Assembly: GCF_000455325.1 (NCBI RefSeq)
Contig: NZ_HG322952.1
Coordinates: 1,351,281 to 1,415,280, forward strand
Reading direction: 5' to 3'
DNA from: Mycolicibacterium septicum DSM 44393
Lineage (GTDB): Bacteria; Actinomycetota; Actinomycetes; Mycobacteriales; Mycobacteriaceae
Length of the DNA: 64,000 bases
The notes under the pieces were generated by a model that saw nothing but the letters and a program-made list of their open reading frames with translations, was not told the DNA's origin and ran no database searches. Both the position numbers and the translations under genes were made by a program. Positions 52,311 to 62,225 of the stretch are shown piece after piece (positions within the stretch are counted from its first letter, which is position 1; every line of letters begins with the position of its first letter).

Positions 52311-53693
52311 TCACCTGGTCCGCCGCCGGGCAGCAGCCACCGCCACCGCCGCCACCATCAACGCAAGACACGCCGCGGTGACGGTGAAGACGATCCTGCG
52401 CGCCCGCACATTACCCGGGTCGGGTTGCGGCGGCCCGCTGATCGGTGAAGCGGCAGTGACATCGCGGCCGTCGACCCCAGGCGTGAGCTGGTAGGTCAGT
52501 GCCGCGACTGGGTCCACGACTCCATAACCCGTGGCCTGGTTGGGTCCATTCCCCGGGGTGCGGGCCGTCCGTTCGACCAGATCCTTGACCTCACCCGCGG
52601 TCAGGCCCGGGTAACGCGACCGGATCAGCGCCACCACACCCGAGACGAACGGCGCCGCGAAGCTCGTGCCGTTGAGTGGGGCCAGCCCCTGCTGGCCGAG
52701 TTGTGCGTTGCTCAGACCAGGACCACCGGCGTCCAACGAGGTGACCCGTTCGCCCGGGGCGGCCACCGCCACCCATGGCCCGTGCAGGCTGAAGTCGGCA
52801 GGGGTGGCCGAGGTCGTCACGGCGCCGACGGTCAGCACGTAGTCGGAGAACCAGGCCGGGCTGGCAATGGTGCTGACGCTGTCCCAGCCGGTGTGCAGGG
52901 GCTGGTTCGGATCGTTCATGTTGTTCTGTGCCTTGCACATGCTCTGGGAGTTGAAGTTTCCCGCCGCAGCCACCACCACGACATTGCGTTCGTAGGCGTA
53001 GCGCACCGCAAGCCCGAGTTCCCGGTCGTCCATTCCGGCCGAAACCGGCGCGCAGGCCACCTCCGACAGGTTGATCACCGTGGCACCGAGGTCCACCGCC
53101 CGAGCGATCGCGAGCGCCAAAGTGTGCGTATTGCCGTAACCGATCGACGTCGCGTTGGGGTCGTCGTTCTGGCTGCTGCTCGTGCCCGCGACGCTGAAGG
53201 CTCCACTGTTCTGCCGGATCGACAGGATCGAGGCCTCGGGGGCCACCCCGGCGAAGCTGTCACCGTCGACGGGGGCCGCACCGATGATTCCGGCGACCAG
53301 GGTGCCGTGCGCGTCGCAGTCGACCAGGCCGTCGCTGTTCGACACATAGTCGCCGCCCGGTTCGAGCGCGGGAAGCCGGGGATGACGGTTGACGCCGGTG
53401 TCGATCACCGCCACCTTCTGCCCGGCGCCCCGCGAAAAGCGCCATGCCCTGCGGTATTCGAGCATTGCCTCCGCGCTGGTCTGCTTGGTGAAGTCAGTTC
53501 CCGGGAGTACGCCGGTGGGGACTCCGCAGATCGCCTTCTGCTCGGTCGGCTGAGCCGGCGCGACAGGCCCGTTCGGGGGCGGACCGGGTTCGACGACGGG
53601 CGGCGCCACCGCACCGGCAGGCGGCGCGCCGAAGCCCGCCAGCGCCACCGTCAGGACGACCGTCGCCACCGCCGCGTACCGCCGGGCGGTCAT
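52311..53693 (-). CDS. mycP: mycosin protease MycP
   Basis: A 460-residue subtilisin-family mycosin. The signal peptide covers about residues 1-28. The catalytic triad is Asp98 (VAVIDTG), His129 (DCDAHGT) and Ser344 (NGTSFAAP), with Asn245 (AAAGNFN) as oxyanion residue. A C-terminal TM segment (about 430-452) and RRR tail anchor it in the membrane facing the periplasm. MycP is needed for ESX stability and secretion. ATG 53693 overlaps the eccD stop (TAATG); the open frame extends upstream but without signal-peptide logic. Confidence 0.95.
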   Translation of the reverse strand: MTARRYAAVATVVLTVALAGFGAPPAGAVAPPVVEPGPPPNGPVAPAQPTEQKAICGVPTGVLPGTDFTKQTSAEAMLEYRRAWRFSRGAGQKVAVIDTGVNRHPRLPALEPGGDYVSNSDGLVDCDAHGTLVAGIIGAAPVDGDSFAGVAPEASILSIRQNSGAFSVAGTSSSQNDDPNATSIGYGNTHTLALAIARAVDLGATVINLSEVACAPVSAGMDDRELGLAVRYAYERNVVVVAAAGNFNSQSMCKAQNNMNDPNQPLHTGWDSVSTIASPAWFSDYVLTVGAVTTSATPADFSLHGPWVAVAAPGERVTSLDAGGPGLSNAQLGQQGLAPLNGTSFAAPFVSGVVALIRSRYPGLTAGEVKDLVERTARTPGNGPNQATGYGVVDPVAALTYQLTPGVDGRDVTAASPISGPPQPDPGNVRARRIVFTVTAACLALMVAAVAVAAARRRTR

Positions 53694-55126
53694 TAGCCGC
53701 CCAGCCGTTCGTACAGTCCGAGCGGCCACAACGCGAGTGGGATCACCGCGGCCACGGCCAGATACTCGAGATACACCGCGACGCTCCGGATCCGATGAGC
53801 GTAGGAGGCGGCGACCCCGCCCACCACCAGCACCGCGAGTACGACGACGCCGGCGAGCTGCAACGACCAGGCCCCGGTCTGGGCTTGCACACAGGCCACC
53901 AGCACCAGCATCACGGCAGGCACGGCGAGCGCGGCGCGTTCCGGCCAGGTCGTCGCCCGGCGGCTTCGCAGGGCCGGAACCGCAGCACAGACGAGGGCGA
54001 AAGCGAATGCCGCCCAACCCGTGTCGACCCGCATCAATGCGGTGGCGCTGATCAATGCGGTGGTTGCCGACCCGGCCAGCAGGCCGGAGCGGGTCAGCAC
54101 CGCCGACTGCACCCGGTCCCACACCTGTTCCGCGCTCGGCATCGGGGTTGCCGCCGGGGCCTGGAGCGCCCCCGTCGTGAATGGGTCGTCCGTGCGCGCG
54201 GCGTCGTCCGAGGCCACCGGGTACTGGTCAAGCCGTGCCGTCAGCACCGGCACCGCCAGACACCCGAACACCGCCACCACGGCGGTGACCGCAGCCACCA
54301 CCGGGATCGGCACGCCCAGCGCCCTGGCCGCGAATGCCGCCGTACCGAAGCCCAGCAGCACCGCCGCCGCGACGTAGGTCCAGTGGCCGGCTCCGATCAC
54401 GCGGTGACATATCACCGTGAGCACCAACAACACTGCGCTCCCGACCGCCAGGCCGACCTCACCGTGCGGGGCCGCGAGCACCCAGCCCGCGGCGACGCCC
54501 ACCGCGATCACCGGCGGGCCGACCGCTGCGGCGATGTCGCCCCTGCCGAGCGCTCGGCGCACGAGTGCGGCTGCGCCGACCAGCGCCACCGTCATCAGGG
54601 CCGCGGAGACCAGTATCAGCGGCCGGTGCGCCGACAACCCGGGGGCGAGCAGGAGAACGACCCACAAGGCCGCGCACAGCCACAACCCCGCGAAGGCCAT
54701 CATCCGCGCCGCGGTGGCGCTCCACGCCGCGTAGGACGCGCGGTTCAGCCGGGCCGCCGCGTCCACCACGTCGTCGTACAACGTGGGCGGCGACAACGCC
54801 TGACGAGCCGAGAGACGCAACAGCTCACCGTTTTTCACCCCGGCTTCGCGCAGGGTCCGGTCGGGTTCCAGCACACCGCTGCCAGCCCGGCCCGCGCGGC
54901 TGAGCACCCAGAACGTCCGTCGCTCGTCCCGATCGGCCATGTCGTCACTGCGCTCGTCGTCCCGGGACTTGATCAACCGGGCCAGTTCCGGAAGGAACGC
55001 GGCCACCGGGACGTCGGCCGGCAGCGCGACATCGAGTTGGGTGCGCCCGCCGACCACAGACACCCGCAACGCCTCGGGTGCCGCGGACACCACGTGCACC
55101 GAGCGAAGCTCCTCGACGCCGGTCAC
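53693..55126 (-). CDS. eccD: ESX membrane protein EccD (first copy)
   Basis: A 477-residue EccD. The N-terminal ubiquitin-like domain (LRVSVVGGRTQLDVALPADV, then RTLREAGVKNGELLRLS) occupies about 1-110, followed by about 11 membrane segments and the family end SVAVYLEYLAVAAVIPLALW. EccD lines the inner-membrane vestibule of the ESX pore. GTG 55126 overlaps the eccC stop (GTGA), and its own stop overlaps mycP. A second, divergent eccD lies at 59207. Confidence 0.9.
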   Translation of the reverse strand: MTGVEELRSVHVVSAAPEALRVSVVGGRTQLDVALPADVPVAAFLPELARLIKSRDDERSDDMADRDERRTFWVLSRAGRAGSGVLEPDRTLREAGVKNGELLRLSARQALSPPTLYDDVVDAAARLNRASYAAWSATAARMMAFAGLWLCAALWVVLLLAPGLSAHRPLILVSAALMTVALVGAAALVRRALGRGDIAAAVGPPVIAVGVAAGWVLAAPHGEVGLAVGSAVLLVLTVICHRVIGAGHWTYVAAAVLLGFGTAAFAARALGVPIPVVAAVTAVVAVFGCLAVPVLTARLDQYPVASDDAARTDDPFTTGALQAPAATPMPSAEQVWDRVQSAVLTRSGLLAGSATTALISATALMRVDTGWAAFAFALVCAAVPALRSRRATTWPERAALAVPAVMLVLVACVQAQTGAWSLQLAGVVVLAVLVVGGVAASYAHRIRSVAVYLEYLAVAAVIPLALWPLGLYERLGG

Positions 55127-58100
55127 AGGTCGGGCATCCGGGACAGTTGCACCACGCCGCTACGAGTGGTCCGCGAGACCAGCATGCCGCGACCGGGAGG
55201 CATGGCGCTGGCCTTGTGCCCGCCGAACAGGCCGCCCTCGTCTCTGCTTCCGCTCATCACCAAGCCGTTGCAGGACAGGTCTTTCAGACGTCCGACGATC
55301 GGGTCCATCATCGCCCGCCCGGCCCCGCCGCTGCGGCGGGTGACCACGACGCGCAGCCCGATGTCGCGGGCCTGCGGCAGGTATTCGACCAGCGGTCCGA
55401 GCGGATGGCTCAGCGAACCACCGGGGATCAGGTCGTAGTCGTCGATCATCACGAACAGGTCCGGGCCCGACCACCAGGACCGTTCCTTGAGTTGCTGCTG
55501 GGTGATGTCGTTGGGCGGCAGGCGATCTTTCAGGGCACCGGCCAGTGCCGTCATCAGATCGGTGCACGACTGCGGGGCCGTGGCGTAGCCGCCGAGGTAT
55601 TCGTCGGGCACGACGCCCAGCATCGAACGACGGAAGTCGACCAGGATGATCTTGGCCTCCACCGGGCTGGCGTTCTCCATGACACCGGCGGCAATGTTGC
55701 GCAGCAGACCGGTCTTTCCGCATTCGGTATCGGCGAAGGCCACCAGGTGCGGTTGCGAATCGAAATCCAGAACCACGGGGGCGAGCTCTTCCTCGTTGAT
55801 GCCGATCGCGATCCGGGCCTTGCTGAGTTGGCCGGAATCGCGGGCCGCGCGTACGACGTCGTCGCGGTTCACGTCGTGCGGGAGCATCCGCACCTTCGGC
55901 GCCTCCCGGTCCTGGTAGTGGGCACGCACCGCCTCGACGGCCCCGGCCACCCCGGCGGGCAGATCCTCCACCTCCGAACTGGAATCCAGTCGGGGCAACC
56001 CGATCAGGATGTGCAGGCGCTCGGAGTTGATACCGCGACCGGGCCGCCCGATCGGCACCAGTTCGGCGGAGCGGCGTGCCACCTCGCTGTCGATCGGGTC
56101 GCCCAGGCGGAGCTCGACGCGGGTACCGAGCATGTCCTTGACCGCCGGCCGGATCTCCATCCACCGCGACGCCGTGATGGCCAGGTGCACGCCGTAGGAC
56201 AGACCCTGGATGGCCAGGGACTGGATCACCGGATCGAGCAACTCGAAGTCGCTCTTGATCGATGCCCAGCCGTCGATGACCAGCACCACGTCGCCGAATT
56301 TGTCCTGGCTCACCTCGCCCTTGGCCTTGCGCTGGCGGAAGTCGCGCATGGATTCGATGCCGAGTTCGCGGAACAGTTGCTCGCGGCTCCGCAGCACGCC
56401 GGCCACCTCGGCCACGGTGCGCCGGATGGCGTCGGCGTCCATGCGGCCCGCCACCCCGCCGACGTGCGGCAGTTTCGCCAGGCTGGTCAGGGTGCCGCCG
56501 CCGAAGTCCAGGCAGTAGAACTGCAACTGCTCAGGGGTGTGCGTGGCAGCCGCGGCCAAGATCAATGTGCGCAGCGTGGTGGACTTGCCCGACTGCGGCC
56601 CACCGACTACGGCCACGTTGCCCTGGGCGCCGGACAGGTCGACCATGAGCACATCGCGACGCTGATCGTAAGGCCGGTCCACCACACCCATCGGCATCCA
56701 CAAGCGGCCGTTGAGGTTCTGCGGTGCCGACCAATCCGATTCTGGCAGAAGTTCGTTCACCGCGGGACTGTCGTCGAGCGGCGGCAGCCACACCTCGTGG
56801 GCGAGCCTGCCATGGCCGCGCAGCCGGCTGACCACCATGTCGAGCAGCGTGGTCTTGGTCGGACCGGAACTGACCGGCTCTGCCTCTGGTAGCTCCGAAG
56901 GCACCGCCACCCTCGCCGGCACCGCGTCCTTCTTCACCGGTGTGGCGGTGAACAGCTTGGGCGCCAGCGCGCCCAACTGGGCCACCCGGCCGGTGCGGGC
57001 CGATATCCGCGGCTTGACGTACTCTCCCGAGACGTAGCACGCGTTGAACCGGATCGGTTCGGAGGCATCGCATTTCAGGAATGCCGACCCTGGAACGCTG
57101 GGCAGGTGGTAGGCATCGGGCACACCGAGCACGCTGCGCGACTCGCCTGCCGAGAACGTCTTGAGACCGATCCGGTAGGACAGGTGCGAGTCCAGGCCGC
57201 GCAGCTTGCCCTCCTCCAGCCGCTGCGAGGCCAGCAGCAGGTGCATGTGCAGCGAGCGGCCCAACCGGCCGATCATCACGAACAGCTCGGCGAAATCCGG
57301 CTTCTGGGACAGCAGTTCGGAGAATTCGTCGACCACGATGAACAGTGCGGGAAGCGGTTCGAGGTCGGCGCCCGCCGCGCGGGCCCGCTCGTATTCGGTG
57401 ACGTTGGGGAAATTTCCGGCGGAGCGCAGCAGCTCCTGGCGGCGGTTCATCTCACCGGCCAGCGCGTCCCGCATGCGGTCCACCATGGTCAGCTCGTCTT
57501 CGAGGTTGGTGATGATCGCCGCGATGTGGGCGATCCCGTCCAGACCGAGGAACGTGGCGCCGCCCTTGAAGTCGACCAGCACCAGGTTGAGCTGCTCGGG
57601 TGAGTGCGACGTGATCATCGACAGCACCAGCGTGCGCAGGAATTCCGACTTGCCCGACCCGGTGGCACCGATGCACAGCCCGTGCGGGCCCATGCCGCCC
57701 TCGGCGGCCTCCTTGATGTCGAGTTCGATGGGCTGCCCGTTGGGGGTGATACCGATCGGCACCCGCAGCCGCTCCCGCGGGGACCGCTGCCGCCAAATCT
57801 GTTCGGGCACGATGCCGGCGGCGTCGGGAATCTTCAGCAGTGCCATCAGTCCTGGGTCGACAGCCCTCGAATCGGCCTCCAGGCTGACGATGTGCGCGGC
57901 GTTCGCCGGCCGGTAGCGACCGATCCGCCGCGCCGTGGTCTCGGCCTCGGGAATGGTGATGGTGTCCGGGGTCGCGAACCGTTCCACACCGACGGCGGTC
58001 CGCGCGGCCACGTCGTCACCCTCGACGACCAGTTGGAGGCTGCGCCGGGCAGACGCCCCGGCACGCAGGCCGTTCAGGTCGAGCAGCGTCACGCTGTCCA

Positions 58101-59184
58101 GCCCGGCATCGGTGATCAACTGCTCGTCGCCGGTCACGAATCCGTCGTCCAGCACGACGACCAGCTGCTTGAGCCCCTGCGTCGGCTGCGAGTTACGCGT
58201 GAAGCGACCGCGTTCGGCCAACTCCGAAGACAGTGCCGTCTCCATCAGCTCGAGCGTGGGGAACAGCAACCGCATCGAACCCATGCCGTCGCGGGTCACC
58301 GCGTGCTGCGCGTGCGGCAGCCATTTGACCCAGCTCCAGTTCTCACCGTCCGGGTTGGCGGTGACAATGGCCACCTGCACGTGGTCGGGCCCGTGAAAGG
58401 TGCACAGTTCCAACACCATCGACCGCACCAGCTGCTGCGCGAGCCTGCGCTCGCCTTCGAAGGTGATGGTGGGGAACGCGCGCAGCGACACCGCGGTCGG
58501 CAGCGCGTGCACCACCGAATGGGTCTTGACGAACCGGCGCAGCGCCACCGTCGACACCGGTTCCAGGTCCTCGGGCGGGCCGGTCTCGGGCGCCATCAAC
58601 CGCGTCGCCAGCCGGTGGGTCCCGATACCGACCCGGATGTGGCAGTAATCCGCATCGCTGGGCCGCCGCTCCCACATGCGCCGGGTACCGACGACATCGG
58701 TCAGCGCCCGCGGGTCGGGATGGCTCCATTCCAGCGCGGTGCGTTGTTCGGCTCCGGTGGTGTCGGCTTCCTCGCGAAGATTGGCGAGATAACTGAAGTA
58801 GTCCTTGCGTTCCTCGTTGAGCTCGGCGGCGGCTTTGCCATTGCGGTTCCCGCCGCCCATGAACATGCCGACCATCGACATGATCATCATCATCGGGAAG
58901 AGCAGGAACATCGGGCTTCTGGCCATGTCGCGGCCACCGACCGTGATCATCAGCGCGATCATGCCGATCACCGCGACCAGCATCACGAACGGCATCAGCC
59001 GCATCATCAGGTTTCCCGGGATCGCGCGCGGCACCTCGGGCGGTGGCGCCAGGTTGACCTCGCCGCCGGGCATCCGCGGCGGTGCCACCCGAAGGCGGCG
59101 GACGAACCCCTGCGTACTCAACCTTCCCTCCCCGGAAGCTGCTGGAGCCGGATGCTGGGTATTGTTCGTGTCGAGCAATCCCAT
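55123..59184 (-). CDS. eccC: ESX motor ATPase EccC (single-chain)
   Basis: A 1,353-residue FtsK/SpoIIIE-type motor. Two TM segments (about 60-82 and 91-111) precede a stalk domain and three P-loop ATPase domains with Walker A sequences GATGSGKS (506-513), GPQSGKST (862-869) and ADTECGKT (1151-1158). Walker B is VVDE in the first, VIDGW in the second (no Glu) and MIDDYD in the third, so only the first looks fully competent. It recognises Esx/PE substrates. ATG 59184 (MGLLDTNNTQ) is 22 bases from the divergent second eccD. Confidence 0.95.
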   Translation of the reverse strand: MGLLDTNNTQHPAPAASGEGRLSTQGFVRRLRVAPPRMPGGEVNLAPPPEVPRAIPGNLMMRLMPFVMLVAVIGMIALMITVGGRDMARSPMFLLFPMMMIMSMVGMFMGGGNRNGKAAAELNEERKDYFSYLANLREEADTTGAEQRTALEWSHPDPRALTDVVGTRRMWERRPSDADYCHIRVGIGTHRLATRLMAPETGPPEDLEPVSTVALRRFVKTHSVVHALPTAVSLRAFPTITFEGERRLAQQLVRSMVLELCTFHGPDHVQVAIVTANPDGENWSWVKWLPHAQHAVTRDGMGSMRLLFPTLELMETALSSELAERGRFTRNSQPTQGLKQLVVVLDDGFVTGDEQLITDAGLDSVTLLDLNGLRAGASARRSLQLVVEGDDVAARTAVGVERFATPDTITIPEAETTARRIGRYRPANAAHIVSLEADSRAVDPGLMALLKIPDAAGIVPEQIWRQRSPRERLRVPIGITPNGQPIELDIKEAAEGGMGPHGLCIGATGSGKSEFLRTLVLSMITSHSPEQLNLVLVDFKGGATFLGLDGIAHIAAIITNLEDELTMVDRMRDALAGEMNRRQELLRSAGNFPNVTEYERARAAGADLEPLPALFIVVDEFSELLSQKPDFAELFVMIGRLGRSLHMHLLLASQRLEEGKLRGLDSHLSYRIGLKTFSAGESRSVLGVPDAYHLPSVPGSAFLKCDASEPIRFNACYVSGEYVKPRISARTGRVAQLGALAPKLFTATPVKKDAVPARVAVPSELPEAEPVSSGPTKTTLLDMVVSRLRGHGRLAHEVWLPPLDDSPAVNELLPESDWSAPQNLNGRLWMPMGVVDRPYDQRRDVLMVDLSGAQGNVAVVGGPQSGKSTTLRTLILAAAATHTPEQLQFYCLDFGGGTLTSLAKLPHVGGVAGRMDADAIRRTVAEVAGVLRSREQLFRELGIESMRDFRQRKAKGEVSQDKFGDVVLVIDGWASIKSDFELLDPVIQSLAIQGLSYGVHLAITASRWMEIRPAVKDMLGTRVELRLGDPIDSEVARRSAELVPIGRPGRGINSERLHILIGLPRLDSSSEVEDLPAGVAGAVEAVRAHYQDREAPKVRMLPHDVNRDDVVRAARDSGQLSKARIAIGINEEELAPVVLDFDSQPHLVAFADTECGKTGLLRNIAAGVMENASPVEAKIILVDFRRSMLGVVPDEYLGGYATAPQSCTDLMTALAGALKDRLPPNDITQQQLKERSWWSGPDLFVMIDDYDLIPGGSLSHPLGPLVEYLPQARDIGLRVVVTRRSGGAGRAMMDPIVGRLKDLSCNGLVMSGSRDEGGLFGGHKASAMPPGRGMLVSRTTRSGVVQLSRMPDL

Positions 59185-59189
59185 TGCGC

Positions 59190-59195
59190 AGGAGG
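59190..59195 (+). promoter_or_regulatory. AGGAGG ribosome site that sets the second eccD start
   Basis: A perfect AGGAGG ends 11 bases before GTG 59207. The upstream open frame is antisense to eccC, so this site fixes the real start. It lies inside the 22-base gap between two divergent ESX core genes. Confidence 0.7.
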
Positions 59196-59206
59196 CCGAC
59201 TGGATT

Positions 59207-60667
59207 GTGACCCTACTTGAGCCAGACCTCGAAGCCGAACCGGAACTGAGCCGACTGACCCTGGTGGTCGGCGAACTGAACATCGACGTCGGGCTGCCTG
59301 CACACGTCAGCATCGCCCAATACATCCCCGATGTCATCGATATCGCGAATGAACAGATCACCGCGAATGAGGCGATCGTCGAGTTCGCCGCCGCTGACGG
59401 GCAGTGGACATTGGCCCCGCTCGGCGGCGAACCGATCGCCCCGCACCTGTCGCTCGGCGAAGCAGGGGTCTACGACGGCGACCTGTTGATGATCTGCGCG
59501 GCGGGCCAGCCGGTCAGCCCGTTGCTGTTCGACGACGTCGACGACACCCAGAGCCCAGGGGCCGGGGCCGTGCGGAGCTGGTTCACGGACAACGCCAACG
59601 TGTTGGCCGGCTTCGGTGTCACCGCGGCCGCCGCGGTCACGCTGGCGGGCGTGCTGGCCCATTGGGCCGCCCAACCCGCGGTGCCCGCGGCAGTGCTCGC
59701 CCTCGGCGCGATGGGGGTGCTGCTGGCCTGCCTGGTGGCGCACCGGCCGGCCGCCACCGGCACGTCGGCCTGGATCGCCGCGGTGTCGACGCCGCTGGTC
59801 TTCGCCGGCTCGCTGTACCTGGTGCCCGACGGATCCGGCACCACCTCCCTGCCGATGTCGTTCGCCCTGACCGCGTTCGGCGCACTGCTCGTGCTCCTGA
59901 TCTCCGGAAGCGGATCCGCCGTGTACACCGCGATCATCGCGGCGTGCACTTTCGGTGGCGTCAGTTCCACGGCAATGTTGCTGTGGCAGCCGCCCATCCG
60001 GACGGTGGGGGCTTTGCTCGCGACCGCGGCCGTTATCGTCGTCTACCTCGCTCCGCGGGTGACGATCGGGCTGTCGAAACTGCCGATCCCCCGGGTGCCG
60101 ACGGCAGGCGAGCCGCTCGATGACATCGAGACCCAGGGCGGCACAACTGTCGAAGGCGTCAATGCCATCGGCAAACAGATCATCCCGACCGAGGAAGATC
60201 TGATCAGCCGCGTCCGGCGGGCCAATCAGCACCTCACCGGCATTCTCGTCGCCGCCGCCGTCGCGGCCCTGGTCGGCTGTTATCTGGCGGCAGACATCAG
60301 CAACGGGTTCTACTGGCAGGGCACCGTTTTCGCCATGATGGTGGCGACGGTGCTGTGTCTGCGCGGCCGTGGCCACCACGACCTGGTGCAGTCGGCGACA
60401 CTGATCGGCAGCGGGCTGACCATCGCCGTCGCCGTGGTCCTCAAGACCGCGGTGAACGTCGAGGGCTGGGAGGCCCGCGCCGTGGTCGTGCTGCTCGCCC
60501 TGATGGTCCTGATCCTGGCGTGCGGGCTGGTCGCACCGCTGCGCGAGTTCTCCCCGGTGATGCGGCGTCAGGTCGAGATACTCGAATACATCGCCGTGGG
60601 ATCGCTTTTCCCGCTGTGCTTCTGGATCATTCGCGTCTACGCGTTCTTCCGCGAGATGCGCCTTTAG
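59207..60667 (+). CDS. eccD: ESX membrane protein EccD (second, divergent copy)
   Basis: A 486-residue EccD. The ubiquitin-like domain (SRLTLVVGELNIDVGLPAHV, then LSLGEAGVYDGDLLMI) spans about 12-105, followed by about 11 membrane segments, a cytosolic linker (IPRVPTAGEPLDDIE, close to the IPVPGE-type linker of EccD1), and the end FSPVMRRQVEILEYIAVG. It closely follows the EccD pattern but differs widely from the copy at 53693. Pores contain EccD dimers, so the two may form a heterodimer. It converges with eccB, overlapping four bases. Confidence 0.9.
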   Translation: MTLLEPDLEAEPELSRLTLVVGELNIDVGLPAHVSIAQYIPDVIDIANEQITANEAIVEFAAADGQWTLAPLGGEPIAPHLSLGEAGVYDGDLLMICAAGQPVSPLLFDDVDDTQSPGAGAVRSWFTDNANVLAGFGVTAAAAVTLAGVLAHWAAQPAVPAAVLALGAMGVLLACLVAHRPAATGTSAWIAAVSTPLVFAGSLYLVPDGSGTTSLPMSFALTAFGALLVLLISGSGSAVYTAIIAACTFGGVSSTAMLLWQPPIRTVGALLATAAVIVVYLAPRVTIGLSKLPIPRVPTAGEPLDDIETQGGTTVEGVNAIGKQIIPTEEDLISRVRRANQHLTGILVAAAVAALVGCYLAADISNGFYWQGTVFAMMVATVLCLRGRGHHDLVQSATLIGSGLTIAVAVVLKTAVNVEGWEARAVVVLLALMVLILACGLVAPLREFSPVMRRQVEILEYIAVGSLFPLCFWIIRVYAFFREMRL

Positions 60668-62163
60668 CGGGTCGACACCTTGCTGCTGTCCGGGTCGGCG
60701 GCCATGCCGTCATGGGCGACCAGGGCCGCCTCCTGGGACAGCTCCGGCCCGGCCGGCAACAACGACAACACCGGCCACGGTGCCCACTGCGGTGCGTTGG
60801 CCGGACCGTCGGGAATCTTGACGCCGCTGACCCCGAGCACCTCGGCGGTCGGCAAATCCTTGATGTGGTACCGCACTCCGGTATCCGAGACGTAGAACAG
60901 CTGCCCCGTCGAGCGGCTGTCCGGATCACTGCCGGTGGCCTGCACATACTCGCCGGCACCCGGGGTCAGGTACACCGAGTCCGCCCCGGGCCCGCTGCCG
61001 TCGGCACTGGCCAGCCGAACCATCTGCGCGCCTTCGGCGGTCGGCAGCCGGTGACCGACCAGCAGCCGCACATTCGCACCGGCGTCGGTGTTGGACCGCT
61101 GCCAGCCCATGCACACCACCCGGTCCGGATTCGGCGGCACGATCCGGGGCGAAACCAGTGGGTAGTGGTCGATCGCCAACTTGTGCACGGTCGGCACCTC
61201 GGCCAGCGTCGCGGGCGCGATGTCATCGATCTCTCCGGTGGCCACCTCGCCGGACGCGCTGTAGCGGATGATGTCGGCGGTGGCCTGCGAGACAGGCTGC
61301 AGACCTTCGCGCAACACGACGTAGAGCTGTTCACCGCGGGAGTCGACGGATTTGACGATGGCGCCGACCGGATGGTCCGGCCCCAACGGACCGGGCTCCC
61401 CCGACCCCTGGATCTGCACCGGAGTGATCGGGTCGACCAGTGGGAAGGTGTTGAGCAGGGCCAACGACATCGGCCGGGTGGCCGCACCCTGCAGGTGAAG
61501 TCCGTTGACCAGAACCGGATCCGACACATCGATCGGGGCGCGTACGCCCCGGTAGACCAGGTACGTCGTCCCGCCGGTCTCGGTGAGGACGGCCTCTGCG
61601 GAATCGACCGGCCGGATACCGCCGTCGAGCACCGGATCGTTGGCCAGCACCGTGGTCTGCAGGCTGGGCGTGCCGGTGGTTTCGGTGACGGCCGGCATCA
61701 GCAGGTTGTCGCAGACGGTCCACGACGACAACGCCAAGTCGTCGCCGCGGTTGATACTGGCCGGTGCACCGACGATGCCGACCATGGGTCCGCGCGGTAC
61801 GACGTCGAGGAACTTGTCGTCGACCTGCTTGGGGCTGTCGTTCTTGCCGACGATCAGCCGGGCCGACGCCAGGTTCAGCACGGGGTGGATCTGGTCCCCG
61901 ATCCGGACGAACGGCGCACCGCTGGACTTGCTCAGCACGATCTGCGCGTCGCCGATGTTGGGCGCGGGCTTGAAGAACGCCATGACAGCCGCGGCGCCCG
62001 TGATCAGGACGGCGATCACCGCCCCCACGATCAGTGCCCGCATCTGGCCGCGCATCGGATCGTGGATCATCCGCGAATCGCCCCGGATGAGCGCGTGCTC
62101 AAGGCGGCGGATCAGGAAACGGTAGCCGTTCACCTGTGCGCGAGTGGTAACTTGCGCTGGCAT
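60664..62163 (-). CDS. eccB: ESX membrane protein EccB
   Basis: A 499-residue EccB. The N-terminal TRAQVNGYRFLIRRLEHALIRGD motif is followed by one TM segment (about 42-65, RALIVGAVIAVLITGAAAVM) and a large periplasmic domain with R-type repeats. The Cys residues in WTVCDNLL and VVCMGWQRS match the family's conserved disulfide. EccB forms the periplasmic part of the ESX pore. ATG 62163 is divergent from eccE. It is a single-gene minus-strand unit between two plus-strand genes. Confidence 0.94.
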   Translation of the reverse strand: MPAQVTTRAQVNGYRFLIRRLEHALIRGDSRMIHDPMRGQMRALIVGAVIAVLITGAAAVMAFFKPAPNIGDAQIVLSKSSGAPFVRIGDQIHPVLNLASARLIVGKNDSPKQVDDKFLDVVPRGPMVGIVGAPASINRGDDLALSSWTVCDNLLMPAVTETTGTPSLQTTVLANDPVLDGGIRPVDSAEAVLTETGGTTYLVYRGVRAPIDVSDPVLVNGLHLQGAATRPMSLALLNTFPLVDPITPVQIQGSGEPGPLGPDHPVGAIVKSVDSRGEQLYVVLREGLQPVSQATADIIRYSASGEVATGEIDDIAPATLAEVPTVHKLAIDHYPLVSPRIVPPNPDRVVCMGWQRSNTDAGANVRLLVGHRLPTAEGAQMVRLASADGSGPGADSVYLTPGAGEYVQATGSDPDSRSTGQLFYVSDTGVRYHIKDLPTAEVLGVSGVKIPDGPANAPQWAPWPVLSLLPAGPELSQEAALVAHDGMAADPDSSKVSTR

Positions 62164-62225
62164 GCGTAGTGTTTAGCACGTCCGCACCACCTCGAGATGA
62201 AGTCCGAGCGCCTATCCGAAAAGCG

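Noticed and set aside
53694..54122. An N-terminal extension of MycP.
   Set aside because: It overlaps eccD in another frame; the signal peptide begins at ATG 53693.
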